Origin: Desulfomicrobium macestii
Lineage (GTDB): Bacteria; Desulfobacterota; Desulfovibrionia; Desulfovibrionales; Desulfomicrobiaceae
NCBI RefSeq assembly: GCF_014873765.1
Contig: NZ_JADBGG010000027.1
Span: forward strand, 1 to 61,188
Direction of reading: 5' to 3'
Length of the DNA stretch: 61,188 nt
In this document: in pieces, positions 16,698-28,000 of the stretch
How positions within the stretch are numbered: the stretch's first letter is position 1
How the letters are laid out: every line of letters begins with the position of its first letter
Translations under genes and position numbers: made by a program
The notes under the pieces: model-generated
What the model saw: the letters and a program-made list of their open reading frames with translations, nothing else
Told to the model about the DNA's origin: nothing
The model's database searches: none

Positions 16698-17762
16698 ATG
16701 AGTAAAAAAATATCCAATCCCGGTGGTCGCGCCAAAAAGGACACCGCAACCTCCTTGGTCCGTTCTTCGGCGGCTGAATACCTCACCTTTGTGGCTGCCG
16801 GAGGCGACTCGGATGTCAGTATCGAAATGCGCTACGAGGAAGAGAACATCTGGCTGACGCAGAAGATGATGGCCGCTCTTTACGATGTCTCCATCCCCGC
16901 CATCAACCAGCACCTGAAGCGCATTTTCAGCGACAACGAATTGGAGGAAACGGCAGTTGTTAAGCAGTACTTAACAACTGCCGCCGACGGCAAGGGCTAC
17001 CAGACGAAGCACTATAGCTTGCAAGCGATCATCGCCGTGGGCTTCAAGATCGAGAACGAGCGTGCCGTCCAGTTCAGGAAGTGGGCCAATCAGATCGTCA
17101 AGGATTATACGATCCAGGGTTGGACCATGGATGTGGAACGTCTCAAACATGGCGGCACCCTGACGGATGAGTTTTTCGAGCGCCAACTTGAAAAGATCCG
17201 GGAAATCCGGCTCTCCGAGCGGAAGTTTTACCAGAAGATCACGGACATCTACGCCACCGCGCTGGACTACGATCCGTCGGCTACGGCAACGAAGCGGTTT
17301 TTCGCCGCGGTTCAAAACAAGATGCACTACGCCGTGCATGGCCAAACAGCAGCCGAGGTCATCAAGGCTCGCGCGGATCACGAGCGGGAAAACATGGGGC
17401 TGACTAACTGGGAAGGTGCGCCCAAGGGGAAAATCCATCGTTACGATGTTTCCATCGCCAAGAACTATCTCACGGAGTTCGAGCTTGGACAAATGCAGCG
17501 CATCGTTTCCGCCTATCTCGATATGGCTGAAATGCAGGCCATGCGCAAAATTCCGATGACCATGGAGGATTGGGAAACACGCTTGAGCGGATTTCTTCAA
17601 CTCTGGGATCGGGAAATTCTTCAGGATGCGGGCAAAGTGACAGCCGAATTGGCAAAGGCCCACGCGGAAAGTGAGTTTGAAAAATACCGCATCGTGCAGG
17701 ACAGGCTGTTCGAATCGGACTTTGACCGGTTGTTCAAGAAGCTGCCGGAAAAAGGGGATTAG
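16698..17762 (+). CDS. rhuM: RhuM-family virulence protein
   Basis: A 354-residue member of the RhuM family (Virulence_RhuM), which is often embedded in type I restriction operons; its molecular role is unknown. After a poorly conserved Lys-rich start, the [16 protein letters not shown] block resembles a KilA-N/Bro-like DNA-binding start. [37 protein letters not shown] and [10 protein letters not shown] are the family core. I chose ATG 16698 because GGGAGGAG lies 10 bp upstream; an earlier in-frame start lies inside the hsdR remnant. The stop is 2 bp from the hsdR start, so the two are co-translated and probably moved as one cassette. Confidence 0.88.
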   Translation: MSKKISNPGGRAKKDTATSLVRSSAAEYLTFVAAGGDSDVSIEMRYEEENIWLTQKMMAALYDVSIPAINQHLKRIFSDNELEETAVVKQYLTTAADGKGYQTKHYSLQAIIAVGFKIENERAVQFRKWANQIVKDYTIQGWTMDVERLKHGGTLTDEFFERQLEKIREIRLSERKFYQKITDIYATALDYDPSATATKRFFAAVQNKMHYAVHGQTAAEVIKARADHERENMGLTNWEGAPKGKIHRYDVSIAKNYLTEFELGQMQRIVSAYLDMAEMQAMRKIPMTMEDWETRLSGFLQLWDREILQDAGKVTAELAKAHAESEFEKYRIVQDRLFESDFDRLFKKLPEKGD

Positions 17763-17764
17763 CC

Positions 17765-20941
<3,177 letters not shown>

Positions 20942-21085
20942 CGGTGCACACAATTTCAGATCGCTCAGTGATGCGTAACTGGACTTTGAGAGGACTCTTA
21001 TTTTGATGAGGGTAATGAGCCTTCCGCATATACATATAGAAACAGCTGATGGTGTAGGTCAGCCGCTTTTCTTGTGCCTTCTAAA

Positions 21086-21364
21086 TCATGTTACAGGCCA
21101 TTTTTGACGTGAATGAAGAAGTCTTAAAATTTGGATTGTGGGGCCTTGCTGGCGATAGATCAATATATACGGCAGTCCAGGTACTACGAGTTCCTTTGTG
21201 CTCATTTCGGCTCCATTCCGGCCCATCTGGGGGAACTGGTCCAGGCGTTCGCTGGCTGACCGGATCGCTTGGGCGACTCGCTGGGCAGACTCGGCATCAT
21301 CGGCGGCGATGTACTCAAGCACGCTGTCCAGGTCTCTTATGGCGAGTTTCGTCCATCTGGGCAT
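21086..21364 (-). CDS. ParE/RelE-superfamily toxin
   Basis: A 92-residue toxin. The motifs WTKLAIRDLDSVLEYIA, the ARG-like SERLDQFPQMGRNGAEMSTKE and VPGLPYILIYRQQG followed by ILRLLHSRQKWP are the ParE fold from first helix to last strand. ParE proteins inhibit DNA gyrase; RelE relatives cut mRNA. The fold fits but the exact target cannot be read from sequence. The gene lies 1 bp after its antitoxin gene. It points against hsdR, so the pair is a separate unit that may stabilise the island. Confidence 0.9.
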   Translation of the reverse strand: MPRWTKLAIRDLDSVLEYIAADDAESAQRVAQAIRSASERLDQFPQMGRNGAEMSTKELVVPGLPYILIYRQQGPTIQILRLLHSRQKWPVT

Positions 21365-21365
21365 T

Positions 21366-21611
21366 TTAGGCCCCGTATTTGTTGAAGATCGCCGTCACTT
21401 CATCCGGGGATGCGAGTTCGCCTTTATCGGCGGCCTCAATGCCTTTTTGAACCTCTGCCACGAACCAGGCCTGATGCTCCAGAATGTCGTCCAACGCTTT
21501 GTTCAGGAGCCAGTTGCGGCTTCTACCCATAGACGTGGCGATCGCGTCGATACGCTCAATTTTGTCTTTTGATGCACGAAAACTGGTGGATACGGTTTCT
21601 GCTGTGCTCAT
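21366..21611 (-). CDS. ParD/CopG-type ribbon-helix-helix antitoxin
   Basis: An 81-residue antitoxin. The N-terminal ETVSTSFRASKDKIERIDAIA gives the DNA-binding strand and first helix of a ribbon-helix-helix dimer, followed by RSRNWLLNKALDDIL as the second helix. The remaining acidic C-terminus would wrap the toxin. It is translated first and coupled to the toxin. It is expected to repress its own promoter, which must lie just right of 21611 where the message begins. The sequence GGAGGAACCACC (minus strand) supplies the ribosome site. Confidence 0.88.
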   Translation of the reverse strand: MSTAETVSTSFRASKDKIERIDAIATSMGRSRNWLLNKALDDILEHQAWFVAEVQKGIEAADKGELASPDEVTAIFNKYGA

Positions 21612-21735
21612 GGTGGTTCCTCCATGCAGTCAGAGTAACTACAAATGACTGCGCTGCCAAGTAGGGATAGCGGAGTTGAAAAGTCGACACCTTTTGTTGT
21701 TTGCCGAAGAACCACTAAGAGGCATTGAAAGGCTG

Positions 21736-21894
21736 CACTGCAAAAAGCCACCAAAGAACCTGAGTGTCATTCCCGCGAACGTGTGCCCAGCATGGGTAGG
21801 CGGGCTATGTCGGCAATAGCGCGAAATCCATTTTTTTCAGATAGTTAAAAGGAATGGATCCCCTTCTTCAAGGGGATGACGGCTTTTTGCAGTG
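21736..21894. repeat. MITE-like element, copy 1 (long form)
   Basis: A 159-bp element bounded by a perfect 14-bp terminal inverted repeat (CACTGCAAAAAGCC at 21736 and its complement ending at 21894). Inside are a TGTCATTCCCGCGAACGTG block and, near the right end, TCCCCTTCTTCAAGGGGAT, which can form a small hairpin. It has no coding capacity. It shares its body with copies near 43.6 and 55.8 kb. Confidence 0.85.
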
Positions 21895-21952
21895 ACGTGA
21901 TTAAGGATTTGAGTCACGCCACGTCCAATCGGCAGTGATTTTTGGCATCCCA

Positions 21953-22426
21953 CTATTTTACTTTTTCCGCCTCCTCGATCATCTTTAGGTAGATAGCCTC
22001 GATATTGCTCAGACATGCTCTACGCATTTGTTCTTCCTTTTCGCCATTCATGGTGAAAGACTGAAGAGCATCGATTGATCTGCGGCTCCATACGATGGCC
22101 GTTTCGATGTCCTCTTCGATGAATGGAGGACTGCACTCGTCCGTCGGATCACTTTCAAGTATCGTATAAAGGCTTATTGCAGCCACTGGCTGGCTTGGAA
22201 TCTTGCGCGCAACAGAGAATTGCCAGATCAGGCTGAAAGCCGCGTCGGATTCTTTTCGTGTCGCAACTAAAATATCTGTGTTTGCAAAAATATCTTTGCA
22301 GGCTTGATGCACAATGTACTCGAATTTTTTTTCCTCGATGGTCTCGTCCACAAAATGTTTATCCGCGAATGCCGGCAACGCCATGAAAATAAGTAGCGAT
22401 GCAAGGATCAAGGAGAAGTTTTTCAC
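21953..22426 (-). CDS. secreted hypothetical protein, probable immunity protein of the adjacent effector
   Basis: A 157-residue protein with a clear Sec signal peptide (MKNFSLILASLLIFMALPAFA, cut after ALPAFA). The mature part is acidic and helical with three cysteines (in HQACKDIF, TDECSPPF and RRACLSNIE) that could form a disulfide in the periplasm. I do not recognise the family. It starts 4 bp after the gene for a Tlde1-like peptidoglycan enzyme and shares its direction, the usual arrangement of a toxic effector followed by a periplasmic immunity protein. The immunity role is inferred from location and context. Confidence 0.65.
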   Translation of the reverse strand: MKNFSLILASLLIFMALPAFADKHFVDETIEEKKFEYIVHQACKDIFANTDILVATRKESDAAFSLIWQFSVARKIPSQPVAAISLYTILESDPTDECSPPFIEEDIETAIVWSRRSIDALQSFTMNGEKEEQMRRACLSNIEAIYLKMIEEAEKVK

Positions 22427-22430
22427 GTTC

Positions 22431-22793
22431 CTATCTCACTTCAAGAGTGGTTTCGCCGCTTCTGACAATGGCTTTTCGAACTTCGCGGCTCAAGACTATG
22501 CACCCTTTGGATGCGGTGCCCAAGGCGCCTGCCTTGTCTCCGTGAATTCTGAAATGGGTTCTTCCGTGCGCAGAGTGGCCGACAGGACTGAGTTTCAGCA
22601 CGAAAGGTCCCAGAGTGGCGCTGTCGTAATGGTCGGGATTGATGCGCCATGTGCCGCGGGGAATCGGGCCGGAATCGACTATCGCTTCGGATCTTGGCTC
22701 ATTCTTGTGGACTCCGCGCCCGCTGTATCCCTGATAATCTTCTCCACCGGGACCGACGATTTTGCCTGATCTTTGATTGTAATGCCATGGCAT
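22431..22793 (-). CDS. Tlde1-like (DUF2778) L,D-transpeptidase-type effector
   Basis: A 120-residue protein. The motif HFRIHGDKAG followed by GTASKGCIVLS matches the His and Cys active site of the Tlde1/DUF2778 group of L,D-transpeptidase-like proteins. The RSGKIVGPGG start and the GPIPRGTWRI block are also typical. Tlde1 effectors are sent by type VI secretion into rival cells, where they trim or exchange peptidoglycan stem peptides. No signal peptide is present, consistent with delivery by a machine rather than Sec. No secretion genes, Hcp or VgrG are seen in the window, so this is an orphan pair with the following immunity candidate. Confidence 0.75.
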   Translation of the reverse strand: MPWHYNQRSGKIVGPGGEDYQGYSGRGVHKNEPRSEAIVDSGPIPRGTWRINPDHYDSATLGPFVLKLSPVGHSAHGRTHFRIHGDKAGALGTASKGCIVLSREVRKAIVRSGETTLEVR

Positions 22794-23077
22794 GGTTGAT
22801 TCTCCTTGATTGGCGTTTTGGTTTTCAAAGTTTGAACCGTGCCAGATTTCAGAGGCCGGGGATATTGGGGGGAATCTGTATCGCTTCGAGGCGTTCCGAC
22901 GCGCCCCCTGCGGGCGAGTTCTTCAGGCAGCGTCTTGTTCCCGTTTGTGTCGGCGATAGGCAGGAATTTTCACGGCAGGTATCTCGCGAAGGACCGACAA
23001 CGAAACCGAGCGGTATCGCGGGTGCAACGTCAGCATCTCAGGTGTTGGGGGCTGTCAAACGGCATTGCAAAGTCAGG

Positions 23078-23572
23078 TCAAGAAACTCGGTTTGATATCC
23101 GTCGCATGAGCAGGCGCGTCGGGAAAAACAGGGCCGGGCCGACCAGGGCCCAGGCGCAGATCCAGCCGAGTATCGCATGGAGAAGGGGGATGCCGAGAAT
23201 GGCGAATGAGCCGATTGGATCCGTAAATACGATTCTTATGATGTCGGGAACCGTTGTCTCGAAATGTTCGACGTCAAGGATCGTTTCGCCCACGCGCAGG
23301 AAGGGGATCATGAGGGCGTATTGAAACGGGGTGAACACCAGTGAGATGCCGCTTGTGATCGCCTTGTTGCATTTGAACGACCACGAAAGAATGAGGGCCA
23401 TGATCGGGTTTGTGCCGATCTGGGGCCAGGTGGAAGATACCAGCCCGACGATGACCGCCAAGGCTACGCGCTCCGGCGAAACGCCCAGCTTCAACTCTCG
23501 AAGAACAGGGCCTCGTACCCTGGTTCGCCAGAGACGTATGGGCCATATGGGAGGTTTTGGTTCAGAATTCAG
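23078..23572 (-). CDS. DUF2062 membrane protein
   Basis: A DUF2062 protein: LKLGVSPERVALAVIVGLV is the family start and is followed by hydrophobic segments (about GSFAILGIPLLHAILGWICA) that span the inner membrane. Function is unknown. The start is uncertain. A TTG at 23494 exists, but family-like residues (LWRTRVRGPVLRE) continue upstream with no ATG or GTG. The first plausible start is a CTG at 23572, with AAGAGG about 8 bp upstream, that overlaps the stop of a small upstream frame as CTGA. I give those coordinates (164 residues). Confidence 0.65.
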   Translation of the reverse strand: MNSEPKPPIWPIRLWRTRVRGPVLRELKLGVSPERVALAVIVGLVSSTWPQIGTNPIMALILSWSFKCNKAITSGISLVFTPFQYALMIPFLRVGETILDVEHFETTVPDIIRIVFTDPIGSFAILGIPLLHAILGWICAWALVGPALFFPTRLLMRRISNRVS

Positions 23573-23742
23573 CGTGATATCCTCTTGTTTGATGGCACAG
23601 CAACAAGGATGGCGAGAATGCCGAAAAGGGTGATTTTTCGAGTCTCGCGCTGTTCGATCTGTTCTCTTATTCGGTCTATCTTGCCTGCAGACCGAGTAGT
23701 TTTTTTCGCAATTCCGGCTTCTGTGTCTTTTCGTTCAGCCAA
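23569..23742 (-). CDS. small single-span membrane protein upstream of DUF2062 (tentative)
   Basis: An open frame of 57 codons from a TTG. It reads a charged amphipathic stretch (KIDRIREQIEQRETRK) then a hydrophobic span (ITLFGILAILVAVP) and ends SNKRISR. It overlaps the end of the chalcone-isomerase-like gene by 67 bp, and its stop overlaps the DUF2062 CTG (CTGA). The layout is typical of a short coupled membrane protein. The lack of a strong start codon and the overlap keep confidence low; the true start could be further in. Confidence 0.3.
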   Translation of the reverse strand: MAERKDTEAGIAKKTTRSAGKIDRIREQIEQRETRKITLFGILAILVAVPSNKRISR

Positions 23743-24206
23743 ATTCCAAAAAACCAGTCGGCAAACGCAGGGTCCGTTATGGTTCCTGCAATCTGATCGT
23801 TATTATAGAAAATTGTCTCGCCTTTATCGTTTCGTACTCCGATCAGTGTCGTGCTCTCGTCAACATCAGGGAATATCCTGAGCATGCTTCCATACCAGTC
23901 ATCAAGGATTTCCTCATCTGAAAATCCGAGATCCCGGATTGCTTCCGCAGAGGTTTTTGCTATCTCAGCGCCTTTTATTTCGCGGAGGTAGGATATGGAG
24001 AGTGCGTAGGGCTCATGGGCGCTCCACTGCGCTTTGGGAGCATACAGCGTGGCGTCGTAAACATTCCAAAAAAGGAGGGTGAGTCTGCCTGAGCCGACTT
24101 GCTGAGCTTGCGGAACATACCGGGAGATTGTGTTTGTGTCCGCCTGGGCATTGGATATTACCAAGACGATGAGAGCACAGATTGGAAAAATAATTTTTCT
24201 GCACAT
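23676..24206 (-). CDS. chalcone-isomerase-like periplasmic protein
   Basis: A 176-residue protein with a signal peptide (MCRKIIFPICALIVLVISNAQA). The mature part follows the bacterial chalcone-isomerase-like domain: VGSGRLTLLFWNVYDATLYA, then ALSISYLREIKG, FSDEEILDDW and IFPDVDESTTLIGV, with a final WFFGIWL segment. Bacterial members lack a known plant-type flavonoid substrate and probably bind fatty acids or other small ligands in the periplasm. The stop lies inside the reading frame of the next small gene. Nothing upstream shows a co-transcribed partner. Confidence 0.85.
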   Translation of the reverse strand: MCRKIIFPICALIVLVISNAQADTNTISRYVPQAQQVGSGRLTLLFWNVYDATLYAPKAQWSAHEPYALSISYLREIKGAEIAKTSAEAIRDLGFSDEEILDDWYGSMLRIFPDVDESTTLIGVRNDKGETIFYNNDQIAGTITDPAFADWFFGIWLNEKTQKPELRKKLLGLQAR

Positions 24207-24688
24207 AGTATTTAACCTGAATCCTGCAATTATGCGATTTTGTCATCAAGTAAAATATTGGACATCATCTAAGATTTGTCATTTTCCACAAAAAGCGGGG
24301 CATTCGAGACTAATCTGCAAGAGATTCGAACGTCCGTTCCGTTTCTCAGGTTCCATGTTCCGTTGGTTATATCGGGACGACAGGCGAAGTCGTATGCACT
24401 CAAGAAAATGATAATGCGACACAATTCTATCAAGTCAACCGAGATGCAACAACTGGCCAAAGGCCAACAAGGTCCGCCGTCCAGTCCCGAAGGTGGTCGG
24501 AGTGGGGACGGTCACGATTTCAGACGTGGCAGTGGATGGACTTCATGCTCCTGGCGGGATAAATTGAAGCGTGACGGTCGTATTTCGGGCATATCGTTCA
24601 GCAGGGCGGCACACTGCCCTGTTTCGGAAATGCAGCCAAGGTGTCGATTGAGTCTGTTTTTGCAGTAGTCCGGAACAAAGGGGAGATC
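24207..24688. other. intergenic region without a recognised gene
   Basis: About 480 bp between divergent genes. Open frames here are short and lack family features or good ribosome sites. It probably holds the promoters of the chalcone-isomerase-like gene and the channel gene. I could not assign boxes. Confidence 0.5.
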
Positions 24689-24736
24689 ATGATTTTGGTT
24701 GCGATTTCAGGAAACGGGTTTTGGCATGAGGCATGA
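24689..24736 (+). CDS. 15-codon leader peptide overlapping the channel start (tentative)
   Basis: An ATG with a strong AAAGGGGAG ribosome site opens a 15-residue frame (MILVAISGNGFWHEA). Its stop lies 8-10 bp past the first base of the channel ATG at 24726, in another frame. The channel start itself has no clear ribosome site, so ribosomes may reach it by terminating on this leader. Translational coupling or a leader effect is inferred. Confidence 0.3.
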   Translation: MILVAISGNGFWHEA

Positions 24737-25559
24737 ACCGAACGGTCTGCAGGCCCCGGATAGGCCCTGGCGCTCCAGATTGCACGAGGTGATCTTCGAG
24801 GCGGACACCTTTGCCGGCAAGGCCTTCGACCTGATCCTCATTCTGAGCATCGCCCTGTCCGTGCTGGCTGTGGTTCTTGACAGCGTGGCCTCGGTACATG
24901 CCCGCTGGGGCGACGAACTTCTGATCGCGGAATGGGCGTTCACCGTGCTCTTCAGCATCGAGTACGCCCTGCGCATCGTGTCGGTCCGCAAACCCTTCAG
25001 ATACGTGTGGAGTTTTTTCGGCATGGTGGACCTGCTGGCCATCCTGCCGACCTACATCTCCCTGGTGGTGCCTGGGAGCCAGTATCTGCTGGTCATCCGG
25101 GTGCTGCGCGTGCTCCGAATCTTCCGGGTCCTCAAGCTGGCCAACTATCTGAACGAGGCCAGGCAACTGACTGCCGCCATGCGCAGCAGTCGGCGCAAGA
25201 TCACGGTGTTCCTGTTCACGGTGCTGACGCTGGTCGTCGTCCTGGGTTCGCTCATGTACATGATCGAGGGCGAGGAATCGGGTTTCACATCCATCCCCCA
25301 GTCCGTGTATTGGGCCATCGTGACCCTGACCACGGTGGGTTATGGAGACATTTCTCCGATCACACCCCTTGGAAAAGCTCTGGCCGCCGTGGTCATGATT
25401 CTTGGTTACGGCATCATTGCGGTCCCGACCGGAATCGTCACGGTGGAGCTTTCCCGTGCTTCCGCAGGGCGCATTTCGACCCAGGCCTGCGAATCATGCG
25501 GGGCGGAAGGGCATGACTCCGACGCGGCTTACTGCAAACACTGCGGCGCGAGGCTCTGA
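24726..25559 (+). CDS. Kv-type voltage-gated potassium channel with C-terminal zinc ribbon
   Basis: A 277-residue six-helix potassium channel of the inner membrane. The S4 voltage sensor is the Arg-rich VIRVLRVLRIFRVLKLANY, and the pore carries the selectivity filter TLTTVGYGD. After S6 (VVMILGYGIIAVPTGIVTVE) a short tail contains CESCG and CKHCG, two CxxC pairs spaced as a zinc ribbon. Such a ribbon is seen in some bacterial channels of this type; its role is unknown. I chose ATG 24726; an in-frame TTG nine codons upstream is possible. It is a monocistronic gene. Confidence 0.92.
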   Translation: MRHEPNGLQAPDRPWRSRLHEVIFEADTFAGKAFDLILILSIALSVLAVVLDSVASVHARWGDELLIAEWAFTVLFSIEYALRIVSVRKPFRYVWSFFGMVDLLAILPTYISLVVPGSQYLLVIRVLRVLRIFRVLKLANYLNEARQLTAAMRSSRRKITVFLFTVLTLVVVLGSLMYMIEGEESGFTSIPQSVYWAIVTLTTVGYGDISPITPLGKALAAVVMILGYGIIAVPTGIVTVELSRASAGRISTQACESCGAEGHDSDAAYCKHCGARL

Positions 25560-25847
25560 CTTTTCCTCCATCCGCACCTCCTGCTTTCGCCTTGCCGTGT
25601 CCGCCGGTTTCAGGTCGTAGCGGCTCCAGGCGAACTTTCGGAGCCGCAAAGGCGTCCGCCGTCCTGCTCCACTTTTTCGATGTCGAGGTGAAGTCCTCGA
25701 ATTCGGATATGAACTGCCGGCGGCCAAGCGGTTCACAATCGCCTCCCTCGTGATCTTCAGAGGATGCCTGCTTTTCGTAATGGACTGAATGCGGTATGTT
25801 CATGTTGGTCCGTGATTCATGAACATTGCAACAGGTCGGGAGTCGTC

Positions 25848-27158
25848 ATGGCCATACTCGCGCTTGAGATTTTCGTTATCTTCCTGCTCATAGCGGTCAA
25901 CGGTGTCTTCTCCATGTCTGAAATCGCCGTCCTGACATCCAAGCGGCATGTGCTTCGGCGGGAGGCCAAAAGTGGGAACGTTCGGGCGCGTCTGGTGCTG
26001 GGCCTGGCCGGTCATCCCGAGAAATTCATGTCCGCCGTGCAGGTAGGCATCACCCTCATCGGCATATTCACCGGCGTTTTCAGCGGCGCCACGATTTCAG
26101 GGGTGTTGTCCTTGAGAATCGCCGAGGCGTTCGATGTGTCCGCCGAGGTGTCCGAGACCGCCGCCGTCTTCATCACGGTCTCCGTGATTACCTATTTCAC
26201 GCTCATATTCGGCGAACTTCTGCCCAAGAAGCTCGCCCTCTCCAATCCCGACCGCTGGGCCAAGGCCATTGCGCCCGTCATCACGTTCGTTCAGGCCGTG
26301 GCCCATCCCGTCGTGGTGCTCGTGTCCCGAAATGTGCACCTCCTCGCGAGGCTACTTGGGATAGGCGAAGGCAGAAGCGGGCTGACGGAAGAGGACTTCA
26401 GATCGGTCATTGACGAGGCTCGGGTCAGGGGCATCATTGAACCGCAGGAAAAGGACATGCTCAACCGCGTCATGCACTTCGCGGATCAGCGTGTTTCGGC
26501 AGTCATGACGCATCGGTCGCGTGTGGTGCAGATCGACGTGGCCGACGGCGAGCAGAGGAATGCCGAGGTCCTGCGCCAGGCAAACCACTCGAATTATCCG
26601 GTGGTGGACGGTTCGGCGGACAATCTGATCGGCTTCGTGAGCGTGAAGGACCTCTACGCAAAGAGCCTCAGCGGACAGAGCATCCGTAGCGTGCTCCAGG
26701 AACCGATATTCATCCAGGAAACGTTTTCGGCCATGTCCCTCTTGAGCGCGTTCAAGGAAACCGGAAACAAGATCGCCATCGTGGTCGACGAATATGGCGA
26801 CATCCAAGGGCTCGTCACCCTGACGGACATCCTGGAATCCCTCGTCGGCGAGATCAGGGAGGACGCCCTGGAGGTTCCGCTCATTGCCGGACGCGAAGAC
26901 GGTTCATGGCTGGTGGACGCCCACGCGCCGCTCTATGACGTCTTTCACAGGCTGGGCATCGACGTGCCGAGGGCTCAGTCCTTTCCGGGAATCAACACCA
27001 TCAGCGGATTCATTCTGCATCATCTCGGCGACATACCCAGTGAGTCGCAGTTTTTTACCTACCACGGGTTCAGATTCGAAATCGTGGACATGGACGGGCA
27101 ACGGCTCGACAAGATTCTCATTTCCCGGCTTGAAGGAGACGATCCTGCTGGGTCGTGA
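25848..27158 (+). CDS. CNNM/CorC-family transporter (DUF21, CBS pair, CorC_HlyC)
   Basis: A 436-residue membrane protein often labelled hemolysin-like. The N-terminal DUF21 part has about four hydrophobic segments (ALEIFVIFLLIAVNGVFSMS; MSAVQVGITLIGIFTGVFSG; FITVSVITYFTLIFGELLPK). A cytosolic CBS pair follows (VMTHRSRVVQID and IVVDEYGDIQGLVTLTDIL). The final 80 residues are the CorC_HlyC domain (SFPGINTISGFIL). The family exports or homeostatically controls Mg2+ or Co2+. I chose ATG 25848 with CGGGAG upstream; the longer frame has no support. It stands alone between two spacers. Confidence 0.92.
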   Translation: MAILALEIFVIFLLIAVNGVFSMSEIAVLTSKRHVLRREAKSGNVRARLVLGLAGHPEKFMSAVQVGITLIGIFTGVFSGATISGVLSLRIAEAFDVSAEVSETAAVFITVSVITYFTLIFGELLPKKLALSNPDRWAKAIAPVITFVQAVAHPVVVLVSRNVHLLARLLGIGEGRSGLTEEDFRSVIDEARVRGIIEPQEKDMLNRVMHFADQRVSAVMTHRSRVVQIDVADGEQRNAEVLRQANHSNYPVVDGSADNLIGFVSVKDLYAKSLSGQSIRSVLQEPIFIQETFSAMSLLSAFKETGNKIAIVVDEYGDIQGLVTLTDILESLVGEIREDALEVPLIAGREDGSWLVDAHAPLYDVFHRLGIDVPRAQSFPGINTISGFILHHLGDIPSESQFFTYHGFRFEIVDMDGQRLDKILISRLEGDDPAGS

Positions 27159-27507
27159 TGGCGGCAGTTGTCGGTTCGACTTGCCGGATGGCCATTGAAA
27201 ACCAGGCCCTTTTTCATGCGGCAAAATCAATGTTCCGGCGGAGGCTTTGGACTTGGCCGTCCGGGGCGATAATCTTCATTTTTGGCTCTGATGACAGTTT
27301 TGTTCCTTGATAATGTGGCATGTCTTCGCATTTATCCGGCATTGCTCTTTCCCGATGTCAGTTTTCAATTTCAATATATTGAAATAAAATACTTTATTTT
27401 TCAGGCCGAGGGGCTTGTGCGGACCGGCTGTGTTGGCACGATTCCGGAAAAGGAATTTTCCAATGGAACGTGACATCATCGGTCATCACAACGCACAAGG
27501 GGGATAT
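27159..27507. promoter_or_regulatory. intergenic region with an 18-bp perfect palindrome
   Basis: About 350 bp without a gene. At 27368-27385 ATTTCAATATATTGAAAT is a perfect palindrome in an AT-rich stretch, upstream of the small gene at 27508. It looks like a repressor operator or an AT-rich promoter element. No regulator gene is adjacent. Confidence 0.4.
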
Positions 27508-27807
27508 ATGGCTAATCGACCGCTCGGCCTGGTCAGGGACATGCTCGCGGGCATGGGCCTGGGGCTTACGTATGCGTATGAGGATCTGGTGTTTGTAGAG
27601 CACAACGCCTTTCTGTTGCAGTTCGGGGACACGGATGAAAGCGTGGGGCTGCATGTCAATGCGGACTGCCCGGATGACCAGTTGGCAAGCCTTGTGGCCA
27701 AAGCGGTGCGTGCCGGAGCGGGCGTGGGGCTGACGGTGGCCATGCGCGGCCGCTACGAGATCCGGGCCAATGACTCGGACGGGACGTTTTCCGTGAATTT
27801 CCACTGA
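27508..27807 (+). CDS. conserved-looking hypothetical protein
   Basis: A 99-residue protein starting MANRPLGLVRDMLAGMGL and ending SDGTFSVNFH. I do not recognise it. It has no signal peptide, membrane segment or known motif, and looks like a small alpha/beta fold with repeated Val/Gly strands. AAGGGGGATAT before the ATG gives a good ribosome site and decides the start; an in-frame ATG 15 codons upstream is less well supported. It precedes a strong hairpin and then lysE, so it may be its own transcription unit. Confidence 0.55.
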   Translation: MANRPLGLVRDMLAGMGLGLTYAYEDLVFVEHNAFLLQFGDTDESVGLHVNADCPDDQLASLVAKAVRAGAGVGLTVAMRGRYEIRANDSDGTFSVNFH

Positions 27808-27840
27808 CATCGGCCGCCTTCCCACGCCCTGCAATAAATT

Positions 27841-27881
27841 CGGCCGTTCGTTCCTGCGGCGACGCTGCGCCGGAACGGCCG
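27841..27881. terminator. GC-rich hairpin after the small gene
   Basis: CGGCCGTTC (27841-27849) pairs perfectly with GAACGGCCG (27873-27881), with more GC pairing possible inside the 23-nt loop. No U-run follows, so it may be a weak or factor-dependent terminator, or an mRNA stabiliser. Confidence 0.35.
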
Positions 27882-28000
27882 GTCGGATTGCGCGCCGGCT
27901 TGTGTCTTTCAAGGATGCGAACTATGTCCTCGGGCTTCACGGCCCGGGGCCTGTTTCGTGCGGCCTTGACCGGGTCATCCTTTTCTTGCGCAGGATCGAC

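Noticed and set aside
22839-23324. 161-codon plus-strand frame over DUF2062
   Set aside because: Antisense to the DUF2062 gene, without family match or ribosome site.
24276-24668. 130-codon plus-strand frame upstream of the channel gene
   Set aside because: Composition looks non-coding and neither domain nor ribosome site was seen.
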